From the NCBI GenBank assembly GCA_016183235.1, contig JACPFA010000042.1, positions 62,001-126,000 on the forward strand: DNA of 64,000 nt, given 5' to 3'. This document shows positions 50,039-58,258 of the stretch, one piece after another. The notes beneath the pieces are model-generated. The model ran no database searches. It saw only the letters and a list, made by a program, of their open reading frames with translations, and was not told the DNA's origin. Position 1 is the first letter of the stretch; each line of letters begins with the position of its first letter. The translations under genes were made by a program, and so were the position numbers. This DNA is from Deltaproteobacteria bacterium. GTDB lineage: Bacteria > UBA10199 > DSSB01 > JACPFA01.

Positions 50039-50078
50039 ATTTGAATCCGTTTCTTTTTCTTGGCCCAACCAACAAAAG

Positions 50079-50145
50079 CATGACGGAGGTATGATTTTCG
50101 GACAGTCTGCTTAAAAAGCAGCCTCAAAATTGTACCTCCATCATG
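50079..50145. repeat. CATGACGGAGGTATGATTTT palindrome, copy 2
   Basis: Matches 46359-46424 apart from a few changes. Immediately to the left, TTCTTGGCCCAACC (50056-50070) resembles the complement of the glmU 3' end. Confidence 0.75.
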
Positions 50146-50164
50146 ATTTTTCAATACAAATATC

Positions 50165-50215
50165 TGGATCCCTGCCGGAGTTTACCCCTGCGCAGGCAGG
50201 GGCAGGGATGACAGA
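50165..50215. repeat. Half copy of the nested GTCATCCCTGCC repeat
   Basis: GGATCCCTGCCGGAGTTTAC, CCCTGCGCAGGCAGGGG and GGATGACAGAAAGC, as at 47964-48110. It ends about 130 bp before the lipoprotein gene. Confidence 0.7.
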
Positions 50216-50343
50216 AAGCACATTTTTCAACAAGCCCATAGAAAAAAGATATGACAAACAATTTAAAGTTGTCTTCGATGCCATTCGTCAATTAATGGAA
50301 CCCATACCTAAACCAGGCAAACAAAGGATCGGGTTTTGAGCAA

Positions 50344-51021
50344 ATGAAGCTACACTTATTCCTCCTATTTTTCCTTATCTTCGTCATTCACTGCCGCTCT
50401 TTGCCCAAAGTTCAAGTGCCTGATTTAGCCAATTTTAAAACTCCTGACCGCCTGTCAGAAGCAAGTGAGCAAAATTATCGGCAAGCCTTAAATACGCCTG
50501 AACGCATGGATGCTATTCAACTGACTCTCCAAGGTTATGCTTATGCCAACCGTTGCTTGGCCTTCAAAACAAACCACCCGCCTTGTCTTTATTTTCGTGC
50601 ACTCAATGTGGGTATTTATTATCAGAATTATATTTTAGGTTATCAAAAGGGGCTCAAAAGCATGGTGAGGGATCTAATTAAAGTAACTGAATTAGACCCG
50701 GCCTATGCCCATGGTGGGGCCTTTCGCGCCCTTGGCGTAATTTATGCGAAGGCACCCAATTTTAGCCCCTTTCGCCACGGCATTACGAAAGATTTAGACA
50801 AAAGCCTTGAATATTTAAAGCAATCGATTCTGCAAGCCCCAGATTATGCCCTCAACCACCTCTTTCTTGCCAATACCTTCATTGAAATGGATAAAATAAC
50901 GGAAGCCAGGGTTGCCTTGATCGAGTTTGAACGGCTTAAAAATGAATCGCAACTCAACCAAGATTACCCCCCTTGGCAAAAAGAATATCAAAAGCTCCAA
51001 AAGAAATTGAAAAATAACTAG
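50344..51021 (+). CDS. TatT-like TPR lipoprotein
   Basis: 225 residues. A signal peptide with lipobox-like FVIHC (Cys at about 17) is followed by helical repeats with a TatT-like arrangement: LQGYAYANRCLAFK, LDPAYAHGGAFRALGVIYAK, SLEYLKQSILQAPDYALNHL. Known TatT proteins partner with TRAP transporters, but no transporter genes are next to it, so a general periplasmic or outer-membrane scaffold is equally possible. Confidence 0.75.
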   Translation: MKLHLFLLFFLIFVIHCRSLPKVQVPDLANFKTPDRLSEASEQNYRQALNTPERMDAIQLTLQGYAYANRCLAFKTNHPPCLYFRALNVGIYYQNYILGYQKGLKSMVRDLIKVTELDPAYAHGGAFRALGVIYAKAPNFSPFRHGITKDLDKSLEYLKQSILQAPDYALNHLFLANTFIEMDKITEARVALIEFERLKNESQLNQDYPPWQKEYQKLQKKLKNN

Positions 51022-51062
51022 ACAAGCCTCTTGGCAAAGAATTAGACAATCTTTGAATAGTA

Positions 51063-51137
51063 GTGTCATTGCGAGCGTTAGCGAAGCAATCTCACCGGTC
51101 TAGATTGCTTCGCTCTGCTGAGTTCGCAATGACAGAG
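51063..51137. repeat. REP-like palindrome
   Basis: GTCATTGCGAGCGTTAGCG, GAAGCAATCTC, and GATTGCTTCGCTCTGC...CGCAATGACAG. It lies directly ahead of the ssb ribosome-binding site. Confidence 0.85.
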
Positions 51138-51160
51138 AAATGACAGAGAGAGGAGTTTCT

Positions 51161-51598
51161 ATGGTTAATAAAGTTCTTTTACTAGGCAATCTTGGTCAAG
51201 ATCCTGAAGTGCGTTACACCCCTTCGGGCGCTACAGTTTGCACCTTCAGCATCGCCACCAATGAACGCTGGACGAGTAAAGATGGCAAAAAAGAAGAGCG
51301 CACCGAATGGCATCGCATTGTGGTGTGGGGGAAATTAGCCGAGCTTTGTGGCGAATATTTGGGCAAAGGCCGCACGGTGTTTGTAGAGGGGCGCTTGCAA
51401 ACCCGCGAGTGGACTGACAAACAAGGCAACAAACGTTACACCACCGAGATCATCGCCAACAACATACAATTTATTGGCGCAGGTTCTGGCAAAGGCGGTG
51501 GGGCTTCACAAAAATCGGCTAGTTTACCGGAAGAATCTGCCCCAGGCCCACAGGGCGATACTGTAGTCGATAATATTGAAGAAGATATCCCTTTTTAA
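51161..51598 (+). CDS. ssb: Single-stranded DNA-binding protein
   Basis: 145 residues from [20 protein letters not shown]; the seven in-frame codons upstream are rejected because GAGAGGAG stands 8 bp before this ATG. It has an OB fold with conserved [20 protein letters not shown], a Gly/Ser linker and the acidic tip EEDIPF that recruits repair proteins. It is followed 3 bp later by trxB. Confidence 0.97.
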   Translation: MVNKVLLLGNLGQDPEVRYTPSGATVCTFSIATNERWTSKDGKKEERTEWHRIVVWGKLAELCGEYLGKGRTVFVEGRLQTREWTDKQGNKRYTTEIIANNIQFIGAGSGKGGGASQKSASLPEESAPGPQGDTVVDNIEEDIPF

Positions 51599-51601
51599 AT
51601 T

Positions 51602-52531
51602 ATGAAAGAATACGACGTTGTAATCATTGGTTCCGGCGCTGCGGGTCTCACTGCCGCTATTTATACGGCCCGCGCCAACCTCCAGCCCGTTGTGATCGAC
51701 GGCACTTTGCCGGGAGGGCAACTTACCACCACGACCGAAGTCGAAAATTATCCTGGCTTCCCCTCTGGCATCATGGGGCCTGAATTGATGGAAAACTTTC
51801 GCAAACAAGCCGAGCGTTTCGGTACTGAATATGTTTTTGACACGGTTGAAAAAATCCTCCCTCAAAATCATGGTTACAAAATTCAGCTGTCAAGTCATGA
51901 GACCATCGTTAGCAAAACAATTATTATTTCAACTGGTGCCTCCCCTCGCCTTTTAGGTTTGCCTGAAGAAAAAAAGCTCATGGGCCGTGGGGTTTCTACT
52001 TGTGCCACTTGCGATGGAGCCTTTTTTAAAAATGTTGATCTGATTGTGGCAGGCGGTGGCGATTCGGCCATTGAAGAAGCTACTTTTTTGACCAAATTTG
52101 CAAAAAAAGTTTATGTGGTGCATCGCCGCGACACCCTTCGAGCCTCCAAAATTATGCAAGACCGTGCCTTTAAAAATTCTAAAATTGAATTTATTTGGGA
52201 TTCTGCCATCAGCCAAATTCACGATGTCGAAAAAAATACCGTCACGGGTGCTACCCTCAAAAACTTAAAGACCGGAAAAACCACTGAACTAAAAGTGGAT
52301 GGTATTTTTGTGGCTATCGGTCACATCCCCAACTCCGCCCCTTTCCAAGGCTTGATCGAATGCGATGAACAAGGTTACATCAAAGTCTTCAAAGGCACCC
52401 AAACCAATCAACCTGGCATCTTTGCAGCAGGCGATTGCGTCGACCACGTGTATCGCCAAGCCATCACCGCCGCCGGCATGGGTTGCCAAGCCGCCCTCGA
52501 TGCCGAACGCTATTTGGCCAACCTAGAATAA
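51602..52531 (+). CDS. trxB: Thioredoxin reductase
   Basis: 309 residues, the usual length. FAD motif IIGSGAAGLTAAIYTARANL, redox-active CATC in GVSTCATCDGAFF (about 134-137), NADPH motif VAGGGDSAIEEATFL, and the C-terminal FAD motif GIFAAGDCVDHVYRQAITAA. It reduces thioredoxin with NADPH. Confidence 0.97.
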   Translation: MKEYDVVIIGSGAAGLTAAIYTARANLQPVVIDGTLPGGQLTTTTEVENYPGFPSGIMGPELMENFRKQAERFGTEYVFDTVEKILPQNHGYKIQLSSHETIVSKTIIISTGASPRLLGLPEEKKLMGRGVSTCATCDGAFFKNVDLIVAGGGDSAIEEATFLTKFAKKVYVVHRRDTLRASKIMQDRAFKNSKIEFIWDSAISQIHDVEKNTVTGATLKNLKTGKTTELKVDGIFVAIGHIPNSAPFQGLIECDEQGYIKVFKGTQTNQPGIFAAGDCVDHVYRQAITAAGMGCQAALDAERYLANLE

Positions 52532-52582
52532 GCACCGTCCGTTCTTCTCACTTACAGTGCAATTTTAATACATCAAAGATAT

Positions 52583-52823
52583 AAATTTTTCTGTAGGTAG
52601 GGCGCAGGGGGAGCATCTTTTTTTGACCATTCGCGGAAGTGGCGGGGCCCCCAATGCGAGTTAGCCGTCACGGAAAGCCGAGGCCCATGTCATCCCTGCG
52701 AAGGCAGGGACCCATGATGGGGAACGCGGAAGGATTCCGTGACGGCTAACTCCATTAGGGTCGCCACTGCAGCGACGGTCAAAAAAAGATGCTCCCCCTG
52801 CGCCCTACCTACAGAAAAATTTT
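52583..52823. repeat. Long hairpin with perfect private arms
   Basis: Outer arms of about 45 bp are perfect complements (AAATTTTTCTGTAGGTAGGG outermost). The inner dyad GTTAGCCGTCACGGA/TCCGTGACGGCTAAC surrounds a GTCATCCCTGCGAAGGCAGG repeat unit. It fills the trxB-comM gap. Confidence 0.85.
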
Positions 52824-52830
52824 TTATTTG

Positions 52831-52846
52831 TGGCACATGTCTTGCT
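52831..52846 (+). promoter_or_regulatory. Sigma-54 (-24/-12) promoter-like element before comM
   Basis: TGGCACATGTCTTGCT with GG-N10-GC spacing. The predicted transcription start falls about 3 bp before the comM ATG at 52860, so the message would be leaderless if the element is used. Confidence 0.55.
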
Positions 52847-52859
52847 TATGATTTAATCC

Positions 52860-54383
52860 ATGGTCGTAAAAATCCTCTCCGCAGGTATTCGCGGTATTGA
52901 AGCCTTCATGGTTGAATTAGAAATGCGTGCCTCTCGGGGCCACCCTGGGTGGACTACGGTGGGTTTACCCGAACATGAAGTACGCGAAGGCAAAGAAAGG
53001 GTGTTGAGTGCCCTGCAAGCCATCGGTTTTGAAATCCCACAGAATAAAATCACCTTAAATCTTGCCCCGGCCGATGTTCGCAAAGAAGGCACTGCCTTTG
53101 ATTTACCCATTGCCATGGGCATTGTCGCCAGCAGGGATTTAACGTTTCAAAAAGATCTGCAAGACTACCTTTTAGTGGGCGAACTTTCTCTCAATGGCAA
53201 TTTACGCCCCATCCGTGGAGCGCTAGCTACAGCGCTACTTGCCCAATCCGCCCAAAAAAAGGGCCTCATTGTTCCTGAAGAAAATTTGGGAGAAGCTTCG
53301 TTATGTAAAAATATCGAAGTGTGGGGGGCAAAAAATTTGGGCCAAGTCGTCGAATATTTTTGTGGCAATAATTATTTGGCACCCGCCAAACCCATTGCTT
53401 ATGAACCCACCAACCTGCATCTCGATTTTAAAGAAGTGTGGGGCCAGCAAGGGGTCAAACGGGTTTTAGAAATTGCTGCGGCAGGTTTTCACCCCACTCT
53501 TTTAGTAGGCCCCCCAGGTTCTGGCAAAAGCATGCTTGCAAAACGGCTCCCCTCTATCTTGCCTGCCTTAAATCATGAAGAAATGCTTCATCTCATCAAT
53601 CTCAAAAGTTTTATGACCACCCTTTCATCCCATGGCACCACGAATTTAAAAATAAGTCGGCCCTTTCGTAGCCCTCACCACAGTATTTCCTATGCCGGCA
53701 TGGTGGGAGGCGGTAGCTTGCCCAAACCCGGCGAGGTCACCATGGCCCATCACGGGATTTTATTTTTAGATGAATTGCCCGAATTTAAAAAATCGGTGCT
53801 CGAATGTTTACGCCAACCCCTTGAAGATAAAAAAATCACTATTTCTCGAGCTAAAGAATCTTTTACGTTTCCAACCGACTTTTTGCTCATTGCCGCCATG
53901 AACCCTTGCCCTTGTGGTAACTATGGCTATGAACCCTGGTTAGAATGCAGTTGTTTAGCCAGCGATATTAAAAGGTATCGCCAAAAACTTTCTGGCCCCC
54001 TACTCGATCGCATTGACCTTAAAACTGACGTGGCACCTGTACCCTATGGTGAAATGGAAAAGGGCGATGGGCAAGAACCGAGTTTAACAATCCGTCATCG
54101 AATCGAAGCCTGCCATCAAATACAAGAAGATCGTTTTAAAGACAGTCCTTATCGTTTTAATAGCCAAATGGATAATGAGGCGATCAAACGTTATTGCCAA
54201 TTGGGAGCAGACGGAAAAAAGATTTTAGCCAAAGCCATGGAAAAGTTTAGACTCTCCGCCCGCAGTTACACCCGCATCCTTAAAGTCGCCAGAACGATCG
54301 CTGACCTGGCTCAAGTAGAATCGATCGAGTCAGCCCATTTACTTGAGGCCATTCAGTACAAAATCAATGATCGGGTGATATAG
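52860..54383 (+). CDS. comM: ComM/YifB-family Mg-chelatase-like AAA+ protein
   Basis: 507 residues. An N-terminal LonC-like domain (VVKILSAGIRGIEAFMVELE, LNLAPADVRKEGTAFDLPIA) is followed by the AAA+ domain with GPPGSGKSMLAKRLPSIL and FLDELPEFKKSVLECLRQPL, and a C-terminal domain containing the zinc-like CPCGNYG...C cluster. ComM is a branch-migration helicase promoting integration during natural transformation. It is convergent with a small gene; both ends meet a long hairpin. Confidence 0.95.
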   Translation: MVVKILSAGIRGIEAFMVELEMRASRGHPGWTTVGLPEHEVREGKERVLSALQAIGFEIPQNKITLNLAPADVRKEGTAFDLPIAMGIVASRDLTFQKDLQDYLLVGELSLNGNLRPIRGALATALLAQSAQKKGLIVPEENLGEASLCKNIEVWGAKNLGQVVEYFCGNNYLAPAKPIAYEPTNLHLDFKEVWGQQGVKRVLEIAAAGFHPTLLVGPPGSGKSMLAKRLPSILPALNHEEMLHLINLKSFMTTLSSHGTTNLKISRPFRSPHHSISYAGMVGGGSLPKPGEVTMAHHGILFLDELPEFKKSVLECLRQPLEDKKITISRAKESFTFPTDFLLIAAMNPCPCGNYGYEPWLECSCLASDIKRYRQKLSGPLLDRIDLKTDVAPVPYGEMEKGDGQEPSLTIRHRIEACHQIQEDRFKDSPYRFNSQMDNEAIKRYCQLGADGKKILAKAMEKFRLSARSYTRILKVARTIADLAQVESIESAHLLEAIQYKINDRVI

Positions 54384-54599
54384 GCTTGCCCTAAAAAAGA
54401 CCGAGCACCCCCAACTCAAGACCCCGCGCCCGGTCGGCCTAGTCGGGCTAAAAAATTTTTTGTTTTTGGTTGAATTAGAGTACTCCTCTGTCGTCCTCTA
54501 ATTCAAAAAAACAATAAAATTTTTGAGCCCTCCTACGTCCGACCTCCTGCGCTACAGGGTCTTGAGTTGGGGGTGCTCGGTCTTTTTTAGGGTAAGCCT
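54383..54599. repeat. Long hairpin, GAATTAGAG-core family, copy 3
   Basis: Arms of 42 bp with one mismatch (GACCGAGCACCCCCAACTC in the left arm). The core is shared with copies at 2142 and 2384. The dyad extends over the TAG stop codons of both convergent neighbours (ATATAGGCTT...AAGCCTATAT), which are placed symmetrically. Confidence 0.9.
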
Positions 54600-54963
54600 A
54601 TATACCAAATAATTGTTTATAGTGGGGGTCTGCTTCGACAACCGAGTACAGACAATCGGTAAGGGTAGCAACCATTTCGGGTTGATTTAACGAACCTTCA
54701 AGGTTTTCGCTAATTTGGGTTTGGATGGCACTTTTCAATTGCAACTCCGAAAATGGTGAAGACCCATGGATATTGGTATTGCACAATAGTCTTTTCTTCT
54801 TAAAATCTGAAAACAATTTAACACTACGTAATCTAAATTCTTCGGCTACGGCCAAAGGATTTACAACCACCGGTTTAGGGAGGTTAAAATTAGAGGCCAG
54901 TTCTCCGATCTTAGATAGCGCTTGAGTGGTTAAATTTTGCAAATATGGAATGTCTTTTTTCAT
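54598..54963 (-). CDS. Unknown small helical protein with promoter motif E
   Basis: 121 residues, no signal or membrane segment, helical, with Cys at about 61 and 104. No family is recognised. It is flanked by the comM hairpin on its 3' side and a GCAACC-N15-CGATAG motif 52 bp upstream. That motif resembles the one upstream of the unknown gene at 30771. Possibly a co-regulated small effector or chaperone. Confidence 0.55.
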   Translation of the reverse strand: MKKDIPYLQNLTTQALSKIGELASNFNLPKPVVVNPLAVAEEFRLRSVKLFSDFKKKRLLCNTNIHGSSPFSELQLKSAIQTQISENLEGSLNQPEMVATLTDCLYSVVEADPHYKQLFGI

Positions 54964-55014
54964 AGTTCTTAATTTTAGTGGTTAAGTATAGAGTTCAAAT
55001 CCCAGACGGTTAGA

Positions 55015-55041
55015 CTATCGGATGGGTAAAAGAAAGGTTGC
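55015..55041 (-). promoter_or_regulatory. Promoter-like motif, copy E (15-bp spacing)
   Basis: Minus strand GCAACC, 15 bp, CGATAG (CTATCG at 55015-55020). Same layout as copy D. Confidence 0.3.
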
Positions 55042-55050
55042 TACTTTTTA

Positions 55051-55806
55051 TCAAAAGATCTCCCACAAAAAACGAAAGGAAATTCCCATGATCAAAAGGG
55101 CAGAAATTTTCTGTAAGGTGAGTTTCGAAATCGCATAGGCCCCCATGCGACTTCCCAACTGCCCTCCCGCTATGACTGCAAGCCCCAAGACGCCAATGAT
55201 TGGCAGATCAAAACCCGATCCATCTTTCACCATCTGCCCCATCAAACCTGCCAGTGAATTAACCAGGATAAAAAAACTTGCGGCAGCAGCGGCTCGTTTA
55301 GAATCGGCCCATCCTAAAAAGAGCAAAATCGGTGATAAAAAGATGCCCCCCCCAATGCCCACCAAACCTGAGAGCCACCCCAAAAGGGCACCCGTTGGCA
55401 AGCCCACCATCAACACATGTCCCAGGCCTATTTCGCGTTGAATGGTAAAAGAACGGCCGGCCCACAATAAGCGACACCCAGCCACAAAAAGAGAAAACCC
55501 CAATAAAATAGAAAAAAGCGTTTTGCCAATAACGAAGCTCCCGCCCCAAAATGCCATGGGGATGGAAGTCAGTACAAAAGGCAGAACTTGTTTAAAAGAA
55601 AAATGTCCCGCTCGATAAAAATGATAGAAGCCACCCGTCACAACCAGAAGGTTGCACACCAAGGCCACCTTAGGAACTAGCTGAAAAGGAAAAGCAAACA
55701 AAACCAACAAGGCAAGATAGGTGGAACCACCCCCGAGACCCGCCATCGAATAAACCATGGCCGTCATCAAGAACAACGCTGCTAGTAAAATAATCTCAGG
55801 CCCCAT
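55051..55806 (-). CDS. TauE/SafE-family permease
   Basis: 251 residues, about eight membrane helices. Two halves each carry the family Gly-rich motif (YSMAGLGGGSTYLALLVLF and WLSGLVGIGGGIFLSPILLF). The family exports or imports sulfur-containing anions such as sulfite, sulfonates or sulfoacetate. Here it overlaps the end of the moaC-mogA fusion by 11 bp and closes the molybdenum-cofactor operon, so an oxyanion or a sulfur-related substrate tied to cofactor synthesis is possible. Confidence 0.9.
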   Translation of the reverse strand: MGPEIILLAALFLMTAMVYSMAGLGGGSTYLALLVLFAFPFQLVPKVALVCNLLVVTGGFYHFYRAGHFSFKQVLPFVLTSIPMAFWGGSFVIGKTLFSILLGFSLFVAGCRLLWAGRSFTIQREIGLGHVLMVGLPTGALLGWLSGLVGIGGGIFLSPILLFLGWADSKRAAAAASFFILVNSLAGLMGQMVKDGSGFDLPIIGVLGLAVIAGGQLGSRMGAYAISKLTLQKISALLIMGISFRFLWEIF

Positions 55807-56707
55807 GGCCGCCCCCTCGCATCATCTTAAAGCTATGCAACACATTGGGAAACAAGGCAGCCAGTGATTCTCTCACCCCACGTGAAGAACCGGGCAAGGT
55901 CATAATTAAAGTATTACCTTTAATACCTACCACACCACGAGAAAGCATGGCATAGGGGGTACGTCGTTGCCCAAAGCTACGCATGGCCTCGGCGACACCT
56001 GGCACCTCCCGTTCAAGGATCGGCTGCACTGCTTCTACCGTCACATCCCGTGGCCCAAGGCCTGTACCACCCGTTATCAAAATCAATTGAATCCCTGCGT
56101 TAATCCATCCCAGGATTTTTTGTTGAATGACCTCTTTCTCGTCGGGCACAATATCATAGTGACGCACTTCCACCGGAAAAGCGGTCATGGTTTCTTGAAT
56201 AATTTTTCCCGATTTGTCGGATTTTTTCCCGCTCGCCACACTATCGGAGCTCACCAAGATGGCCGCAAGAATGGGCTTGGTAAAATTTTCACGAAAGTCG
56301 CTCTTGCCACCGGTTTTTTCAATCAAGCGAGTTTCCCCCAAAATTACTTCTTGATCAATGCCTTTCAACATGTCGTAGATAGTCAAGGCAGCCACCATCG
56401 CAGCGGTTAGCGCTTCCATCTCTACCCCGGTTTTACCGATCGTCTTGACTTCAGCACGTATTAAGATCTCAGTTTCTTTGTGTTCAAAATGAACAGCCAC
56501 ACTATCAAGCATTAAGGGATGACAATAAGGAATAAGTTCCGGCGTTTTTTTTGCCGCCAAAACTCCAGCGGCTCGAGCCACACTCAAAACTTCGCCCTTA
56601 GGGGTGTCTCCCCGCATAGCCTTGTCAATAGTATCTTTGCGGGCGACAACTCTCGATTCTGCCACGGCCGCACGAAGAGTTTCTATTTTACTGGATACAT
56701 CGATCAT
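55796..56707 (-). CDS. MoaC-MogA/MoaB fusion (molybdopterin synthesis)
   Basis: 303 residues from MIDVSSK; ten upstream codons are rejected because this ATG lies 5 bp after the moaA stop. The first part (about 1-145) is MoaC, cyclic pyranopterin monophosphate synthase, with KGEVLSVARAAGVLAAKKT, LIPYCHPLMLDSVAV and TGVEMEALTAAMVAALTIYD. The second (about 150-303) is a MogA/MoaB-type molybdopterin adenylyltransferase with SSDSVASGKKSDKSG, ITGGTGLGPRDVTVEA and LPGSSRGVRESL. The fusion joins an early and a late pathway step in one chain. Confidence 0.93.
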   Translation of the reverse strand: MIDVSSKIETLRAAVAESRVVARKDTIDKAMRGDTPKGEVLSVARAAGVLAAKKTPELIPYCHPLMLDSVAVHFEHKETEILIRAEVKTIGKTGVEMEALTAAMVAALTIYDMLKGIDQEVILGETRLIEKTGGKSDFRENFTKPILAAILVSSDSVASGKKSDKSGKIIQETMTAFPVEVRHYDIVPDEKEVIQQKILGWINAGIQLILITGGTGLGPRDVTVEAVQPILEREVPGVAEAMRSFGQRRTPYAMLSRGVVGIKGNTLIMTLPGSSRGVRESLAALFPNVLHSFKMMRGGGHGA

Positions 56708-56712
56708 AACTT

Positions 56713-57696
56713 TTAACCTCCAATTCCATACATACAAGGCACTCTCTCTTTTGCACTTTGCATAAAACCCAGATGTCCTTCCCGCTTACCTTGAATCAAG
56801 TTCACGATTTTATGAGCGAGGGTCTCATCGTCTTTTTCCTCTCCACGCAGAATATCGCGCACGGAAAGAACTCCATTGTAAGCCAGGCAATCTTGAACCC
56901 TGCCATCACAAGAAAGACGAATCCGATCACAACCATCACAGAAAGGCTTTGACACGGGACGGATGGTACCTAACACGACTCCAAAGTCTTTAACGAAATA
57001 ATATTGGGCGGGCCCAAAACCTAATTTGTTCTCATAAGGCTCCAGAGTATATTTTTTTGATAGCCGAGCCAAAATTTGGCCCAAGGGTAAATAGGCATCT
57101 TGTTGAAATTGAGCCGGGCCAATGGGCATGAGTTCGATCAAACGCAACACAAGGTTTAAGTTTTTAGCAAAGTGCAAAAGATCTTCGACTTCTTCATCGT
57201 TAAAACCTCGTTGCACAACCATGTTGAGTTTGATGGGTTTAAAACCAAGGGCGATAGCCTTTTCCAAGCCCCTTAAAACTTTTTCTAAATCACCCCACCG
57301 TGTTACGTGACGAAATTTTTCAGGGTGAAGCGTGTCGAGATGAATATTAATTTTGTTTAAACCGGCTTGTTTCAACTCGTAGGCTAACGTTTCTAACAGC
57401 ACCCCATTGGTGGTCAGCAATATTTCTTCTAACCCCGCAATCCCTTGAAGCATCGCGATAAGCCGCGGTAAATTTTTTCGCACCAAAGGTTCGCCACCGG
57501 TTAAGCGAACCCTTTTAACTCCCAAGGCAACCAGGATTCTCACCATGCGTGTAATTTCTTCGAAGCTTAAAATTTCGGATTTAGACTTGGTATGGACCCC
57601 ATCCTCTGGCATGCAATAGCGACAGCGCAAGTTACAAAGATCCGTCACTGAAAGACGAAGATATTCAATCTTGCGATGGTAAGCATCAATGAGCAT
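56713..57696 (-). CDS. moaA: GTP 3',8-cyclase MoaA (radical SAM)
   Basis: 327 residues. The radical SAM cluster motif is CNLRCRYC (about 21-28), with RLTGGEPLVRKN; the C-terminal second cluster has CDGCDRIRLSCDGRVQDCLA. The C-terminal GG ends the protein (GIGG) as in MoaA. It converts GTP to 3',8-cyclo-H2GTP, used by MoaC. It overlaps mobA by 11 bp. Confidence 0.97.
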   Translation of the reverse strand: MLIDAYHRKIEYLRLSVTDLCNLRCRYCMPEDGVHTKSKSEILSFEEITRMVRILVALGVKRVRLTGGEPLVRKNLPRLIAMLQGIAGLEEILLTTNGVLLETLAYELKQAGLNKINIHLDTLHPEKFRHVTRWGDLEKVLRGLEKAIALGFKPIKLNMVVQRGFNDEEVEDLLHFAKNLNLVLRLIELMPIGPAQFQQDAYLPLGQILARLSKKYTLEPYENKLGFGPAQYYFVKDFGVVLGTIRPVSKPFCDGCDRIRLSCDGRVQDCLAYNGVLSVRDILRGEEKDDETLAHKIVNLIQGKREGHLGFMQSAKERVPCMYGIGG

Positions 57697-58258
57697 GAGC
57701 CTCCAAACGAGCCAAATCTTGCGGGGTGTTGATGTTACAAGACTGATGTGGGTGGAGATTGAGCCGATGAATATTGGGTTTGCCGGCCAAGAATTTCTTT
57801 AACGAACGTTCTCCTGTTAAAATCTGCTGCCTCATCCCTGCAAAAAGGGTGTGAGAGTAAACGGCCATGAGGTATTCTTCTTGCTCGCTAACGGGAATGA
57901 TCGCATCAAAATTTTGCGCCTCTTTCAAAATACACTCAATGAGTGCAGGGTCGAGTAAAGGCAAATCACAGGCTACCACAAAAATTTTTTCTTTGTGCGT
58001 CAAACTAAACGCGGTTACCAACCCACCCATGGGCCCACGTTGGGGCAGAAGATCTTGATAAACGGGTAGAGGAAGATGACGGTAAACTTCCGGTGTGTTT
58101 GTTATCAAAAAAGTCTCGGCAAAAACTTCTTGCATGGCCTTTAAAACACGATGAATGATGGGAACCCCATCATAAAGGGCAAAGGCCTTATTGCTCCCAA
58201 AGCGCGCCGATTGGCCACCCGCCAAGATGACTCCCAAAATTTTTTCTTCTTTTAACAT
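57686..58258 (-). CDS. mobA: Molybdenum cofactor guanylyltransferase MobA
   Basis: 190 residues from MLKEEKILG; the 20-codon upstream extension lies within moaE and is rejected. Nucleotidyltransferase motifs: VILAGGQSARFGSNKA (GTP binding), QRGPMGGLVTAFSL and VVACDLPLL. It attaches GMP to give bis-MGD, the cofactor form in nitrate reductases, consistent with the adjacent narK genes. Confidence 0.94.
   Translation of the reverse strand: MLKEEKILGVILAGGQSARFGSNKAFALYDGVPIIHRVLKAMQEVFAETFLITNTPEVYRHLPLPVYQDLLPQRGPMGGLVTAFSLTHKEKIFVVACDLPLLDPALIECILKEAQNFDAIIPVSEQEEYLMAVYSHTLFAGMRQQILTGERSLKKFLAGKPNIHRLNLHPHQSCNINTPQDLARLEAHAH

Noticed and set aside
50130-50339. 69-codon plus-strand frame before the TatT-like gene
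   Set aside because: Its first half is translation of the nested palindromic repeat and it has no ribosome site or recognisable domain.
54980-55020. GAGTTCAAATCCC resembling a tRNA T-arm
   Set aside because: No complementary T-stem, acceptor stem or anticodon arm can be drawn around it.
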